Positions 15,482 to 16,770 of a DNA stretch of 16,770 bases are shown piece after piece. Position 1 is the stretch's first letter; the number at the start of each line of letters is the position of its first letter. The position numbers were made by a program, and so were the translations under genes. Source of the stretch: Lachnospiraceae bacterium (GTDB lineage Bacteria; Bacillota; Clostridia; Lachnospirales; Lachnospiraceae); contig DMLD01000114.1 in the NCBI GenBank assembly GCA_003453515.1, positions 1 through 16,770 on the forward strand. Direction: 5' to 3'. The notes under the pieces were generated by a model. That model had not been told where the DNA came from. It ran no database searches and saw nothing but the letters and a program-made list of their open reading frames with translations.

Positions 15482-16770
15482 ATGAGAACAGTAAAGAAAA
15501 GAATCGTGGCTACTGCTCTTGCACTCGTTTTGGCAGTACCTGCAACAATATCGGGTACAAGCTCGGATGCAGCTGCAAAGAAGGCTCCCACACTTTCAAA
15601 GACCAAGCTTTCACTCTTCGGATCACAGAAGGAAACACTTAAGGTCAAGAAAAACAAGTCAAAGCTTGTAAAGACAACATGGTCAGTGAACAAGGCAGGT
15701 AAGGCAAATGTAACTCTTAAGAAAAAGAAAAAGCATCTGTAGTTGTTCAGGGCAAGGTCACCAACGGCAAGGCAGTCGTAACCGGTAAGGTCAAGTATAA
15801 GCTCGCCGGCAAGACCAAGACCGTAAAGCTCAAATGCAAGGTTACCACCGATACCAACACTGAAGACGCAGGTGAAGAGATAACTATCGCGCTTTCCGAA
15901 AACTCAGGCTCTGCTGCCGTGTTCTCGCTCACAACCGAGAATAAGCATGATCTGACAGCAGAGGGCTTTACAACAGGTGAAGACGGATCCAAGACATGGT
16001 ATTCGGATGCAGCAGCCAACGTCATCAAGGTAGAGGATCCCAACGGTGTCACATATGCGGTCGATTCAGTTACACAGAATGCCGATGCCCAGTCATTTGA
16101 AGTAATGATGCAGCAGGGTCAGCTCAGGACCGGTCTCACATACTACTTCACATTTGGTGATGGCGAATTCCAGACATCCTTCACATTTGACGAGGTGTCA
16201 AGACTTGGCGTAGCTATCGATCCGAACACATATTGGGCATGCACAACTCCGGATGGAAGTACCGCCATCAGATTTGGTTTTAACCAGCAGGTAGCCAATG
16301 TGACTGCTCCTGACAGTGAGAATGCTTCCGGATGGTCGTGGGTCGATAACGCATCTAAGGCGATCACCGTTCAGGCTATAGCCGCTGATGGTACTGCTAC
16401 AGCAGTTCCGATCATAAAAGCAGAGTATGATAAGGCGGATTATTCTCTCAGCGTGGTGCTTAAGGATGCCCTGACAACGGGATCACTTCGTGTATCCTGT
16501 GACGGCTTCTATGCATATGAGCTCACCGCAGATACCGCAAAAAATGACCTGCATTTCAACATAAAGCTTGACAATTATGTGATGAAGGTGACCGCAAGCG
16601 AAGTGAATTATTTCTACCCTGCAGTTGAAAAGGGTCAGACACCGTATGCAGCGATAACCGTGAAGTTCGATGCTAATTACAGTATTGAGACAGACGCTGC
16701 GGATTCTCAGGCAAATCTCGAGACGGTCAGCGTTCTTGATAAGGACGGCAAGGCACTCAAGGTCGTTTCA
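15482..16770 (+). CDS. Secreted lysine-rich Ig-like surface protein, interrupted by an apparent -1 frameshift (3' end outside window)
   Basis: A secreted, probably cell-surface protein. The N-terminus has a signal peptide: a KKR charge cluster, hydrophobic ATALALVLAVPA, and a likely cleavage site near residues 25-31. A lysine-rich Ig-like (Big-type) domain follows. Read straight from the ATG at 15482, the frame stops at a TAG (15740-15742) after 86 codons. The -1 frame is open from 15733 to the window end (346 codons with no stop) and continues the same Ig-like domain in register (KKKKK then ASVVVQGKV, and later KTVKLKCKVTT). The second frame has no early start codon or ribosome binding site, so this is one gene. 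The remaining C-terminal part (after about residue 125) is Thr/Asp/Ala-rich, looks extracellular, and was not assigned to a family. The shift may be a sequence error, a real mutation, or slippage. Function is unknown beyond likely wall or surface binding. Confidence 0.75.
15719..15733 (+). other. A-rich slip site at the frame change of the surface protein gene
   Basis: The sequence AAGAAAAAGAAAAAG (15719-15733) is read as five Lys codons in the starting frame, and TAG follows three codons later. A -1 slip on the final AAA AAG lets GCA (15733-15735) be read next and restores the Ig-like domain. AAAAAG forms the core of the known dnaX frameshift site, but the base before it here is G rather than A. 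No clear downstream stem-loop was found, so error or mutation in the A-rich tract is equally plausible. Confidence 0.5.

Noticed and set aside
15719..15733. Repeat array or CRISPR-like repeat
   Set aside because: The AAGAAA repetition is a run of lysine codons within a lysine-rich domain; there are no spacers or dyad repeats.
15742..16770. A separate second gene after the TAG in the surface protein
   Set aside because: The open -1 frame has no start codon with a ribosome binding site near its beginning and continues the same Ig-like domain across the junction, so one frame-shifted gene is the better reading.

Overview
The window looks like the chromosome of an anaerobic, probably motile Firmicute, most likely a Lachnospiraceae (Butyrivibrio, Pseudobutyrivibrio or Roseburia-like). 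This is inferred from AGGAGG-type ribosome binding sites, the many cyclic-di-GMP and two-component proteins, an HTH-less LacI-type sensor fused to an EAL domain, and a lysine-rich Ig-like surface protein typical of that family. No rRNA, tRNA, CRISPR array or insertion sequence was seen.

Layout. 1-2048 (minus): a membrane hybrid histidine kinase with a C-terminal receiver, cut by the left edge. 2079-3122 (minus): a receiver/HD-GYP response regulator just upstream in the same operon. 3322-4236 (plus): an MscS-type channel, divergent from that operon. 4452-6374 (plus): a seven-helix membrane protein with a degenerate GGDEF and an intact EAL domain. 6386-9697 (minus): a 1103-residue LacI-like sensor / EAL / beta-helix fusion, converging on the previous gene with an 11-bp gap. 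9977-14541 (plus): a sensor kinase, an FtsX-type ABC permease and its ATPase. 14645-15307 (minus): an OmpR-type response regulator that converges on the ABC genes. 15482-16770 (plus): a secreted Ig-like surface protein, interrupted by an apparent -1 frameshift and cut by the right edge.

How the genes may work together. The left two thirds holds three predicted cyclic-di-GMP phosphodiesterases (one HD-GYP, two EAL) and no recognisable active diguanylate cyclase, so it looks like a c-di-GMP turn-off cluster. Its inputs would be a phosphorelay, an integral-membrane sensor and a small-ligand (probably sugar) sensor. The right third looks like an envelope-stress or peptide-export module in which the kinase and its likely regulator lie at opposite ends on opposite strands. 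The regulator promoter and the surface-protein promoter are back to back, so co-regulation is possible. Each of the three divergent gene pairs has two good sigma-A promoters with 17- or 18-bp spacers.

The most unusual item is the LacI-like/EAL protein with a C-terminal repeat solenoid of about 28-residue period, a fold normally associated with secreted proteins, here in a protein with no signal peptide.
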